Program-made: the position numbers and the translations under genes
From: Maribacter aquimaris
Lineage (GTDB): Bacteria > Bacteroidota > Bacteroidia > Flavobacteriales > Flavobacteriaceae
Reading direction: 5' to 3'
Assembly: GCF_014596745.1 (NCBI RefSeq)
Contig: NZ_JABTCF010000009.1
Span: 35,646 to 99,645 of the forward strand
DNA: 64,000 nt
Shown here: positions 54,001 to 61,889 of the stretch, piece after piece
How the letters are laid out: each line of letters starts with the position of its first letter
Numbering within the stretch: position 1 is the stretch's first letter
Notes under the pieces: generated by a model
Seen by the model: only the letters and a program-made list of their open reading frames with translations
Databases searched by the model: none
Told to the model about the DNA's origin: nothing

Positions 54001-55224
54001 ATTTTGTTGCCCATGAGGTATTGGGCCGGAAACGATTAAGGATAATGTCAACTGTGGATTTGTACTGAATTTTTCAGCAAATGAGTCATAAGAAAACAAT
54101 CGTTTTATAAGCTTAAAGTTAAGTTCAATGGACTTTCTGCTAATTACCCTTGTAGGCTGTAAAAAAACAATGTTATTGTTTACAAAATCAAACTGTTCAA
54201 TTCTTTTATAACCTAATAATATAGGTTTTAAAGAACGCTCACTATCTTTATGATTGGCAGCAGTGTGTACTGTAATCGTATCTTTTTTATTTGCAAATAT
54301 GGTAGACACTTGCATAAACGCTTTTATAATATCGCGCTTACTCATTTGATGCATTTTGGTATCTACAGCTGTACCTAACAAAGCTACATTCGCCGGATTA
54401 TGCCCATTGATATTTATAAGGTGGTTTTGTTGAATCTTATTAATATTCACATTCATCCAAGAGCGACTTTCCCATGGGTACACCGTTTCAATAATTGAGA
54501 AAAATTCGCCAACATGGGCATTATGAAAAAAGAAATCCCTCGGTCCTTTTTTTAGGCCCTTCTTTTTAATTTCTTCCTTTCTATTACCACCTTCCCAATA
54601 AAAATCATGATTATTATTTATAACCGGAATTCCTAAATATTCAGAAATTAAAACCGTAGCCAAAGCCAATGAAACATTCCCTGGATTAGAGCAAACATTA
54701 ATAAGGTACAACAGGGAAATATCATTTTCTTCAATATAACCCCCTAACTTTTCTACAAGAACCAAAACCTCTTTCCAGAACTTACCAATTAAATCATTAT
54801 AAGCATTACTCCCTCGTTCCATTTTGATATTAAAGAAGTCATTGTATAATGGCCAGGCATCAAAAGCTTCCATTTCTGGTATTACTTTTTTAATGACATC
54901 CTTAGGGATGAGTTCATCAGCCTCCTCTTTGATTTCCCCCGCTACAAAGTGTATAGGGATATTTGGGTATATGTTTTTAAAGGTTTTGGCATACTTTTCT
55001 GTTTCTACAGTGATCCCATCTATGGTAAAATAGAATGTAAGGAAGGCTATACCTCCTTTTTCTATTTGCTTATCAAAAGACTGCGCATCACCTTTAAAGG
55101 CTGATTTTGAATTTTTATCCTTGAATTTATCGATAAATAACCCTAGATCAAACCAAGTGTTTATTTTTTCGTTTTTCAGTTCCGTTAAAATAGTTGTGAT
55201 TTTCGCCGTCTTAGTTTTAGTCAT
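51031..55224 (-). CDS. Glycosyltransferase-phosphodiester glycosidase (NAGPA/DUF2233) fusion
   Basis: The 1397-residue protein has no signal peptide. Residues about 1-560 are GT-B-like with INNNHDFYWEGGNRKEE near 206 and LLPSQTEGRGLPIIEAAACGTPIF near 467, the ExxxxxxxE donor-site motif of GT4-type enzymes. Residues about 560-1040 match nothing I recognise. From about 1090 (AWNGGYILNPELVGKLG) to the end (AMGFDPGGSSTLVVDGK near 1348) is a phosphodiester glycosidase domain (NAGPA/DUF2233). It sits 10 bp after the GT4-like gene, so the two are coupled. Activity and product are unknown. Confidence 0.8.
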   Translation of the reverse strand: MTKTKTAKITTILTELKNEKINTWFDLGLFIDKFKDKNSKSAFKGDAQSFDKQIEKGGIAFLTFYFTIDGITVETEKYAKTFKNIYPNIPIHFVAGEIKEEADELIPKDVIKKVIPEMEAFDAWPLYNDFFNIKMERGSNAYNDLIGKFWKEVLVLVEKLGGYIEENDISLLYLINVCSNPGNVSLALATVLISEYLGIPVINNNHDFYWEGGNRKEEIKKKGLKKGPRDFFFHNAHVGEFFSIIETVYPWESRSWMNVNINKIQQNHLININGHNPANVALLGTAVDTKMHQMSKRDIIKAFMQVSTIFANKKDTITVHTAANHKDSERSLKPILLGYKRIEQFDFVNNNIVFLQPTRVISRKSIELNFKLIKRLFSYDSFAEKFSTNPQLTLSLIVSGPIPHGQQNYYCDLKTDFSNFLKELPKEFRSSVLLGFLFSEFDKNEFKKKYKKPLDIEQLYDVASLILLPSQTEGRGLPIIEAAACGTPIFCRQYEPREVYDQVIGRHLDESLRLNVLEFKGSKVPKQLAEKICDHVFYPQNRMVDVTHNRSVINKRYSIESLQKNMQYILKRLYFQLVSATVEDNPQVVDLLKKYKVSVNFENDDLDAILNKKTRHYLPGYGRLSFMLYLKSLIDPSFFRVEEQLVKGKVMRYARMMENDIPDLVNTNLELIHKYYNAIDDIFKYVDGEISIRHDHALTYRHRNKKSYAYQAFTFQEVTGLVNMIYNDIFKPKYLTDLTLAPQFFADWELALFQLTNSKFLGIDDRKILTTNLKKNVPKGYFPGRYIKHELEYFVLQPIRAQLKLTIEEELTAEVLDTRGQELEKVYIFIHEPRITKWFSSANIKEYLESGKEPELGLLYKAGVVQIVETKQWSEGVHFPQMGAKAIKILRRIKESNGFIITNGEYAAMMTDIIEIDHFHIGKVLYEMTAKIMGIPKDSGFIQFVPAGVRTTLAYPTPIQTAKDFDLALKGDLYRQLKNTIGEKELLHIISKDAIENGTPISKLLEQIKESLKETKTIKKVKASFAGGVYDDGLPWGGVLAEIDTKKHQWKFAAHIANKEPKNVPALVKEYKKKSNNPNKIELAWNGGYILNPELVGKLGLPETYIGSPLGLLIMNNKVFCPPLFNKPAFIIYKNGNVDIRKVNSEAGLIIKGKQEHIVFNADNYNKHSDSEPCFYDLSYSKDTLIGHGNVIIRIAGNTVKQIIKTKDKEVVPVIPVGITLSIPSDLFSNDIFKEGIQLDIQLLEPKTNPYNWDGISYAIEAGPMLIDKGQQALNMEDEGWKTSNSIKTQAARLDFTDMRGPKIAVGITKEGKLMVLMVNGRIRESVGATHFDMVDILLKYGMDKAMGFDPGGSSTLVVDGKILNISPYNKNYEKDIYSLPPEPRFVANAIMGWIEE

Positions 55225-55234
55225 TTATGGTTTC

Positions 55235-56479
55235 TTAAAATGTAAATAGGCTATTTAATTTTTCTTCAAGTACATCAAATGAAAAATATTTTTTACCAAG
55301 GTTAAAGTTATATTCGCCAATCTCTAAACATCGTTTTGGGTTATAAATGATGTCGGACATTTGTTGAACTTTTTTGTTTGTGAGAATACCATCCTCTGTC
55401 ATAACGGTTTCAAACCCTTTATTGCCTATATCTTGCATATACACAGGTTTGTAGTTGTTTACAAATATTGGTTTTTTAGCAAGAACGCATTCTACAAAAG
55501 CGTTCCCAAAGCCTTCATAAGTACTAAAATAAGTACAAGCCCTACCGTGTGCATAAATATCAGATAAATCCTTGTGGTCCAAAACTTTATCCGCAGCAAA
55601 AATAATTTGACTCGATAGATTCAAATTATGGATTTGATCGATTAATTCATTATAATACTCTTTGTTTTCATCATCATTATTATTTCCCGTAATAACAAGT
55701 TTCAACTTTTTATCATCTAGCTTATCAATTAAGGAAATAGCGGTTTCAATACCTTTACGCCTTACAATTCGGGTCACTTGTAATAATGCGATTTCATCTT
55801 TTGTTACTCCGATATCTCTCAGGAAAAACTGATTTTCTGCAGTTGGAACACCATAAATGCGATTAAAATCCATAACGTTTGGTACCAAGGTCGCCTCTAT
55901 GTCAAATCGCTTTTTAAAGGTTTCTACTCCAAAAGTGTTAATGACGGCATGTTTAACGTTAGGCAGTAATAATGGAAAATTGTCATCTACATATTGGTTT
56001 ATTTCTTTGTGAGTAGAAACATAACGCTTACCGCGTTCCCAATGAAAATCGTGATCATGGGTTACGATTGGTAATCCTGTAGTTTTAATTAACTTTTTAA
56101 TGGCAACACCCATAGACAGGTGGCAAGGTAATGCTGAAGCGTTTTCTGAAAGTATAACGTCAATTTTCTTTTGTGCAACCCATTGCTGCATAGCCTCAAA
56201 TATGATATTGGAAGCATTCTCAACATGCTCAAGTAAAGGACCTGGATCTTTGTCGGGTTCATGAAAAGCTTTACGTTGTTCCCACTCTGCTTCTACCGCA
56301 AAAAAAGACAATTCAGGAAACAGATAGTCATGTTCATCATCCATATTCCAAGACTCAAATTCCCCAGACATGATAAACACTTCATGACCTAACTTTTTTA
56401 AAACATCTATCCATTTCTCCGTTTCAAGGGCTACACCATCAACGCCACCGATTCTTCCAATAATAATACCTATTCGCAT
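55235..56479 (-). CDS. GT4-like glycosyltransferase
   Basis: From MRIGIIIGRIGGVDGVALETEKW (56479) the protein is 414 residues. The N-terminal glycine-rich loop, VTHDHDFHWERGKR near 165, VTRIVRRKGIETAISLID at the second Rossmann, and ACTYFSTYEGFGNAFVECVLAKKPIFVNNY mark a GT-B fold, family 4-like enzyme. The HDFHWE segment is close to HDFYWE in the next gene, suggesting the two arose from a common GT. The acceptor is unknown. It leads the AT-rich pair. Confidence 0.85.
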   Translation of the reverse strand: MRIGIIIGRIGGVDGVALETEKWIDVLKKLGHEVFIMSGEFESWNMDDEHDYLFPELSFFAVEAEWEQRKAFHEPDKDPGPLLEHVENASNIIFEAMQQWVAQKKIDVILSENASALPCHLSMGVAIKKLIKTTGLPIVTHDHDFHWERGKRYVSTHKEINQYVDDNFPLLLPNVKHAVINTFGVETFKKRFDIEATLVPNVMDFNRIYGVPTAENQFFLRDIGVTKDEIALLQVTRIVRRKGIETAISLIDKLDDKKLKLVITGNNNDDENKEYYNELIDQIHNLNLSSQIIFAADKVLDHKDLSDIYAHGRACTYFSTYEGFGNAFVECVLAKKPIFVNNYKPVYMQDIGNKGFETVMTEDGILTNKKVQQMSDIIYNPKRCLEIGEYNFNLGKKYFSFDVLEEKLNSLFTF

Positions 56480-56985
56480 GTTTAATATATAAAAGGTTGT
56501 ATCCTCCACAAGATACATTATTCAAGAAAAGATTAGATTGGTTTTGTAAGAATGTGTTTAATAAATTATATCTACGGAATTATAAGCAAGAATAAATTAT
56601 GTGTTATAAAATTTAAGACCCTAATCTTGATAAAATGATAATTGTACTTTTAAATTTAATAATAGAATAAGGCTATTTTTCTAAGTATTTTATAAGTTTG
56701 ATACCTAATTGAAATTTTCTAGCCAAAAAAATATTTTTATTTTGAAATCTCTACATTGAAAATTCATTTAAAATCAACCGTACGTATTAAGTAGGTAATT
56801 TGTCATAATTCCTGTTTTTTTGATTCAATTTCATTTACTATTTCAAATTAAAGAATAAAAAGCAGGAGACCTGATGTAAACCCAAATACCGCGCCTCAAT
56901 TTTGGATCCTTCATTAAACTTTAAAAATCGCACTAAGACTTATCTTTTATAAATACTGTTGGTTAAGGTTATTTTTGTAATTTTA
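56480..56985. other. AT-rich intergenic region
   Basis: About 500 bp between the divergent GT4-like gene and the PEPCK-like gene. I see no gene, tRNA or clear terminator. A half-site GTTGGTTAAGG lies at about 56959-56968, upstream of the full palindrome. Confidence 0.4.
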
Positions 56986-56986
56986 A

Positions 56987-57004
56987 AAATTGGTTAACCA
57001 ATTT
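56987..57004. promoter_or_regulatory. Operator upstream of the PEPCK-like gene
   Basis: AAATTGGTTAACCAATTT is a perfect 18-bp palindrome, identical to the core upstream of the alginate lyases at 44574-44591. It ends 82 bp before the ATG. TAATTTTA (about 56978) just upstream is a weak -7 candidate, so the site could work as a repressor operator. Confidence 0.65.
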
Positions 57005-57086
57005 AGGTGATCAGGTTAAAGATAAGAAGGGTTGTGCATGTTCTTATTTTAACAATCAGTGTAATGCACAATTCAAATCTTAAAAA

Positions 57087-60000
57087 ATGAGTAAAGAAGG
57101 CAAATCGAATCCTGAACAGAGCAAACAGAGTAGAAAAGATACCATACAATATATTAACCTACAATTATCGGCACTTGGGCAACCCATTTACCAAGACGAC
57201 GATAATTCAGAAGAAAAGTTCTGTAATCCGAAATTCCAAGAGTTGACGAACGGATTGATCCAGAATTTTCGCGAAAAATCAAGATTGTTATCAACCCATC
57301 TTTCCCCTGCAGATTCCAGGATCCAACAATTCCTGAATGATTATTTGGCCGACGTATTGGTGGGAGACACCCTACGCTTACCCAATAACACCCTGGTTTT
57401 AAACCAAAAAGGGCATGCCAGGGAAGTAAGTCTACCTCCTAATGGCACCACGTTTATCAGTGACGATATTTCATCTTACCGTATAAAACAGGGTATTTTA
57501 AATAACCCGGTCAATGACAAAAGGACCACCAAAGGAACGTTCCATATCGTTGAAGGTGCACTTCCTGTTCCATTAGACAAAAAGGAAGTGCCCAAAGTAG
57601 CCTTCATGCATTTTTTGAAGGCGGCCTTCAACCCCTCGGATAAACTAAAAATATTGCCTTTTACCGCTAATCAAGAAGATCGGGCCAAATTGATGGTTTC
57701 ACTTTTAATGCGCCCTATGGTATGTCCCGAAGTCAAGGGTGTTATTTCTAAAAAGAGTTTAGAGGTTCGTTTTTTTGCCCCAGGAAGCCTGGTCAGTAAT
57801 TTGGATTTTGTGGAATCCATTTTCGGAAATGCCGGCGACCCTTATTTGGCAGAGAATGATGCGGCATTGGATACCGAACATTGGACCGGACACACCGGTT
57901 GCATCGTACTTGCCCCCCAATTAAAGACCCTGACCAAGAAAGAAGTAGGCTTACCCCATTTTGATGATGCGACGGAGCGTCAAAAAAATGACGGAATGTG
58001 TTGGAAGGATGAAAAAGAGTTGTACAACGATGGCAGTGCCTTTAAAATAACATGTAGGGATGATCGAGGTGTGGTCGTTACGCTCATTGCCGACAATTAT
58101 TTTGGGTATTCCAAAAAGGAAATCAAAACCCAGATCAGCTATTCGGCAAATTTATTCGGTTTGGTCGAAGAAGAACATTCCGGTGGGGCAATAGCCTACC
58201 CAAGGGGGGTTATGGGCGACATTGTCGATGGCAGTGCCTTCTCGGAAAAATTCGGGAACAAGTTCAGTTTTGAGGATGTTAAAACATTATTGGGTGATAG
58301 GATCGAGGTTAAACCTTCGAATTATGCGATTGACAGGAAATATCCAAACCTGATCTATATCCCTGAAGATGCTTATATCAACACTAATACCAATAGCATT
58401 ACCTGGACGTACAACAACAAGACCCAAAAACTGATCTTATCACCGCTTAAAACATATATACACCCCACAGGCAATAAATTCAGATTAGAGAAGCACAAGG
58501 CAATTTCATTATGGCGAATTGTCAACACCTCTCCCGAAGGGGTCTTTTGCCACAAGCCCTGTACGGTTTCCGGAGGAGGGAAATCAGAGATCTCCAAATC
58601 GATGTTGAATGCCATAACCTATAATTCGTTCAATGTCATAAATATAGAGGAGGACTTTAAAAAGGCTGATGAGATCATTGAATATGATTATTCAACACGC
58701 TGGAAAGATTACGACCCTACACTTCCTCCTTCCAGATCTTTTTTGGATAAAGGAAGAACCTTGGGGTCCGCCGTTAAATTATTGACACCATCGGATAAGA
58801 ACAATGATGAGTACAATGCATTCATATCCAATATTCCAGTGCATATCAGGTCCTTGGTCTTATTTGTAAAAAGGCTATATCGACAGGATCACGATGAGTT
58901 GAACTGGAAAGACTGCATGTCCGTTCAAATCATTAACGGACAAAAAGGGACCGAACTATGGTATTACAACAATCCGGTTGTCGGTAGCTATGTGCGTATA
59001 GGATTCAACCAAGAAGGAAGTTGGATGCTGAACAAACTACGGTCCGACTTCTCCGCTTCAACGAAAATCCAAATGGAGGACGACATCTCGGCCTCGATTA
59101 CCCTACCTAGGAATCAGCTTAAAAATTTAAATCCGTTATATCCGAACAAAAGTCTTAAAGTCGTTGCCAACTGTGAATCCTATTTGTTTCAACGACCGGA
59201 TGAGGCTATTGTAAGGGGTTATGATGAGGGTGCGGAACGCGATTTGGTTTCCGACAATGTATTCTTGACCAACTATGAGTTGTTGACTAAAAAAGATGCG
59301 ATTGAAATTTACGAGGACACGATCAATTTTGACAAATACACCCAACCTGTAAAAGACTTGATTGTAAGCGTTGTAAATAGTCCGAATGAAGAGGAATATT
59401 TCGCATTGCCCTCCCATACAAGGATCGTTAATGGCGAACCTACCAAAAACCCCCGGTATTTAGAACCCAATATTTTTATAGATGAAACCGAGGATAGTTA
59501 TTTAGGCGAAATAGGCGTGCGTTTATACCGAAAAGTAAAATCGGAAGATCCCGTGACCCATGTCGTAAATGCGGTTTTGCCAGGAAGAAGGAACAATCCT
59601 GTGGATAAAAAAGCGGGTATACGTCCTTTAGCCGTCTACAACCCCATCCATTACCAGGAAACACCGGAGTTGTTCATGGACTTCATTTGTAGTCTAACCG
59701 GTAAATCTCCCTCAACCACTGGTGCAGGCTCCGAAGGTGCCTTAACGAAAGGACCATTTAATATGCTCACCCCTACAAGTGATTTGAACAATGCCCTATT
59801 ATCCCATATTTTAACGGAGTCCAATGCATTTAGTACGGCCGCCGGTTATGTGGGGGGACAAAATAAGGTAGATCATGACATCAGTCTTTTGATCCCTGAA
59901 ATCTGGGCGCGCCTAGAAGCCAAGGATAGGGACCCCAAGGCTTTGATTGCGAATGGTTCACTGGAAAAATTGGAGGACTTTGAGTATAACGGTAAAAAAG

Positions 60001-60566
60001 TATTGGCCAGTAGATTAGGGTACCGCATTACAAGTACCTTCTCTTTACGCTGTTTAAATCGATTGTTCGATGAACCCAATGCCGTGTTCAACGAAAAGAT
60101 GCTGAAACCTGAATTACAAGGCATGGAAGACTTTGTTGACGGTATTGCCAACATTGTAGAAGCGCAACAGAAAGTTGCACTGCGGTATTTTGAGGATGGC
60201 AGTATCGAGGCCGCGATACCTCCCTTGAAAATAGTATTGCATGTCATGGCTTATGGCCATTATGAAGGTAAGGACATGAGTGACCCTGAATTACGGGGAT
60301 ATTTTGAAAGGGAGTATATCATCCATAGCGATTGGTATGCCGAACGGTTAAAGCTAAAACAACAGAAGGACATCCAATTTTATACCAAACAAATCAATTA
60401 TATAAAAGATTTTATCTCCGACCCCAACAATGAGGTATTGGTTGCGAAGATGGATTTGAACACCCGTTTACAGCATGTAGAAGAATCGCTTAAGGAAGTC
60501 AGTTCCCCCACCTACCTGAAAAGCCTGGAAGGTACTATTGGCGCCGATCCTTTATACAGAAAATAG
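57087..60566 (+). CDS. Probable PPi-type phosphoenolpyruvate carboxykinase
   Basis: The 1159-residue cytoplasmic protein has a P-loop-like CHKPCTVSGGGKSEISKSM near residues 488-504. SGGGKSEIS aligns with the kinase-1a motif of PEP carboxykinases (ATP type GLSGTGKTTLS). The length of about 1150 residues fits PPi-dependent PEPCK, far larger than ATP or GTP types, and TEHWTGHTGCIVLAPQL looks like a shared segment. Such enzymes interconvert oxaloacetate and PEP using pyrophosphate/phosphate. The assignment is by motif and size, not alignment. It is monocistronic with its own terminator and shares an operator with the alginate lyases. Confidence 0.6.
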   Translation: MSKEGKSNPEQSKQSRKDTIQYINLQLSALGQPIYQDDDNSEEKFCNPKFQELTNGLIQNFREKSRLLSTHLSPADSRIQQFLNDYLADVLVGDTLRLPNNTLVLNQKGHAREVSLPPNGTTFISDDISSYRIKQGILNNPVNDKRTTKGTFHIVEGALPVPLDKKEVPKVAFMHFLKAAFNPSDKLKILPFTANQEDRAKLMVSLLMRPMVCPEVKGVISKKSLEVRFFAPGSLVSNLDFVESIFGNAGDPYLAENDAALDTEHWTGHTGCIVLAPQLKTLTKKEVGLPHFDDATERQKNDGMCWKDEKELYNDGSAFKITCRDDRGVVVTLIADNYFGYSKKEIKTQISYSANLFGLVEEEHSGGAIAYPRGVMGDIVDGSAFSEKFGNKFSFEDVKTLLGDRIEVKPSNYAIDRKYPNLIYIPEDAYINTNTNSITWTYNNKTQKLILSPLKTYIHPTGNKFRLEKHKAISLWRIVNTSPEGVFCHKPCTVSGGGKSEISKSMLNAITYNSFNVINIEEDFKKADEIIEYDYSTRWKDYDPTLPPSRSFLDKGRTLGSAVKLLTPSDKNNDEYNAFISNIPVHIRSLVLFVKRLYRQDHDELNWKDCMSVQIINGQKGTELWYYNNPVVGSYVRIGFNQEGSWMLNKLRSDFSASTKIQMEDDISASITLPRNQLKNLNPLYPNKSLKVVANCESYLFQRPDEAIVRGYDEGAERDLVSDNVFLTNYELLTKKDAIEIYEDTINFDKYTQPVKDLIVSVVNSPNEEEYFALPSHTRIVNGEPTKNPRYLEPNIFIDETEDSYLGEIGVRLYRKVKSEDPVTHVVNAVLPGRRNNPVDKKAGIRPLAVYNPIHYQETPELFMDFICSLTGKSPSTTGAGSEGALTKGPFNMLTPTSDLNNALLSHILTESNAFSTAAGYVGGQNKVDHDISLLIPEIWARLEAKDRDPKALIANGSLEKLEDFEYNGKKVLASRLGYRITSTFSLRCLNRLFDEPNAVFNEKMLKPELQGMEDFVDGIANIVEAQQKVALRYFEDGSIEAAIPPLKIVLHVMAYGHYEGKDMSDPELRGYFEREYIIHSDWYAERLKLKQQKDIQFYTKQINYIKDFISDPNNEVLVAKMDLNTRLQHVEESLKEVSSPTYLKSLEGTIGADPLYRK

Positions 60567-60628
60567 GTTTTTTTTAATAGCATAGGTAGCAAATAGCCCC
60601 TTTTCCGGGCATTGTACGCATTAAGCTT

Positions 60629-60672
60629 AAACGGGGGTTTGACGTTATTAGGGTCAAACCCCCGTTTTATTT
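60629..60672 (+). terminator. Terminator of the PEPCK-like gene
   Basis: AAACGGGGGTTTGA (60629-60642), an 11-base loop, TCAAACCCCCGTTT (60654-60667), then TATTTATA. The perfect 14-bp stem is the strongest in the window; the flanking A-rich side could also serve glpR on the other strand. Confidence 0.9.
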
Positions 60673-60805
60673 ATAATAAAAACAATTGAAGTGGATCTTC
60701 CTTTGGTTCCTGTATGGGACAATTTAGGCTCCCTACCAATGCTACCCCTACTTTTAAGGCCATAGGCCTACATGTCGCGAGAGTGTGCCTGTATTGGTAT
60801 TTGGT

Positions 60806-61573
60806 TTAAACAATCGTTAACTCAACACCCAATTCGACCAATCTGTTCTTTGTTTTCTCATCAATACCATCATCTGTTATGATCTGATCTACCTCATCCA
60901 GTCCACAAATCCTTCCAAACCCCTTTTTGTTGAATTTTGAGGAATCGGCCAAGACAATGATCTTATGTGCCGCTTTTATCATTTCCTTATTTAAGGAAGC
61001 CTCCATAGAACTTGTGGTCGTGAGTCCATATTCGAGATCAATCCCATCAACCCCTAGAAACAATTTGGTAAACGTAAATTCGGCCAACATTTTTTCACCA
61101 ATAGGCCCCACAACGGAGGAGGAACTCGATCGAACAATGCCTCCCAATTGCATAACATCAATCTCTTTATGCTCGGCCAAGATGATGGCTGTGTTCAAAG
61201 AAGCGGTTAGCACAGTCAATCCCTCAATAGGCCTAATATGCCTGGCAAATTCGATGACCGAGGTTCCAGATGCAATAATAATACTGTCATACGGTTCTAG
61301 GGCTAGGGCAGCAGCTATCGCAATCTTGTTTTTTTCCTTGGTATGTATTTTTTCCTTGATATTTACGGGGTGTTCCGTAATGTATGGATTTACCGGAATA
61401 GCTTTCCCGTGCGACCTGAACAACAGCTTCCTCTCTTCAAGTAACTTTAAGTCCTTTCGAATTGTCACCAAAGAAACATTAAACTCCTTACTCAATTCGT
61501 TAACGTTTACAAAGCCATCCTCTTCAAGCTTCTCCAGGATAAGCCTGTGGCGATCGATAATATTCAATGACAT
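60806..61573 (-). CDS. glpR: DeoR/GlpR-family repressor
   Basis: From MSLNIIDRHRLILEKLEEDG (61573) the protein is 255 residues. The DeoR helix-turn-helix is VNVNELSKEFNVSLVTIRKDLKLLEERKLLFRSHGKAI; the sugar-phosphate sensor domain has IIIASGTSVIEFARHI and FLGVDGIDLEYGLTTTSSMEA. Being divergent from glpD-glpK it is probably the glycerol-3-phosphate-responsive repressor. Three TTTCGTTTT boxes lie between the genes. Gene symbol is by context. Confidence 0.85.
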   Translation of the reverse strand: MSLNIIDRHRLILEKLEEDGFVNVNELSKEFNVSLVTIRKDLKLLEERKLLFRSHGKAIPVNPYITEHPVNIKEKIHTKEKNKIAIAAALALEPYDSIIIASGTSVIEFARHIRPIEGLTVLTASLNTAIILAEHKEIDVMQLGGIVRSSSSSVVGPIGEKMLAEFTFTKLFLGVDGIDLEYGLTTTSSMEASLNKEMIKAAHKIIVLADSSKFNKKGFGRICGLDEVDQIITDDGIDEKTKNRLVELGVELTIV

Positions 61574-61588
61574 TTTGTTTCGTTTTAT
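61573..61588. promoter_or_regulatory. GlpR box at the glpR start
   Basis: TTTTGTTTCGTTTTAT, 16 bp, overlaps the glpR start codon. It is identical to the box at 61823-61838, so the regulator probably represses itself. Confidence 0.6.
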
Positions 61589-61656
61589 ACAAAGGTACAA
61601 CATCAAGTAATCAAAATAAAGCTTGGATATCACTTTTGACCGAACTATCCGTAATC

Positions 61657-61665
61657 AAAACGAAA
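61657..61665. promoter_or_regulatory. GlpR box, middle, inverted
   Basis: AAAACGAAA is the reverse complement of TTTCGTTTT, the core of the two flanking boxes. It lies between glpR and glpD and may give cooperative binding. Confidence 0.45.
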
Positions 61666-61822
61666 CCACTATACCTCATATTTCCCTAAAAAAGAAACAA
61701 TAAATAATACAAAAATTGAAATATTTCGATGAAATACCCATTTTTGGAACATTTGGCTTCGATTTTATGACAAAAATCATGGTTCATAAAAAATAACAAT
61801 TAATAACTAATAAGAGGTTTTG

Positions 61823-61838
61823 TTTTGTTTCGTTTTAT
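61823..61838. promoter_or_regulatory. GlpR box at the glpD promoter
   Basis: TTTTGTTTCGTTTTAT is an exact copy of the glpR box, 51 bp before the glpD ATG. TATATTTA (61841-61848) just after it is a near -7 box, so binding would block transcription of glpD-glpK. The rest of the 61574-61889 region has no gene. Confidence 0.6.
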
Positions 61839-61889
61839 TGTATATTTATATCCAATTAGAAAGCAATATCAAAAAATAAAAGAGGAATC

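Noticed and set aside
60927..61610. 227-residue plus-strand open frame over glpR
   Set aside because: It is the antisense of a clear DeoR-family gene and reads as low-complexity Ser/Ile-rich sequence with no family pattern.
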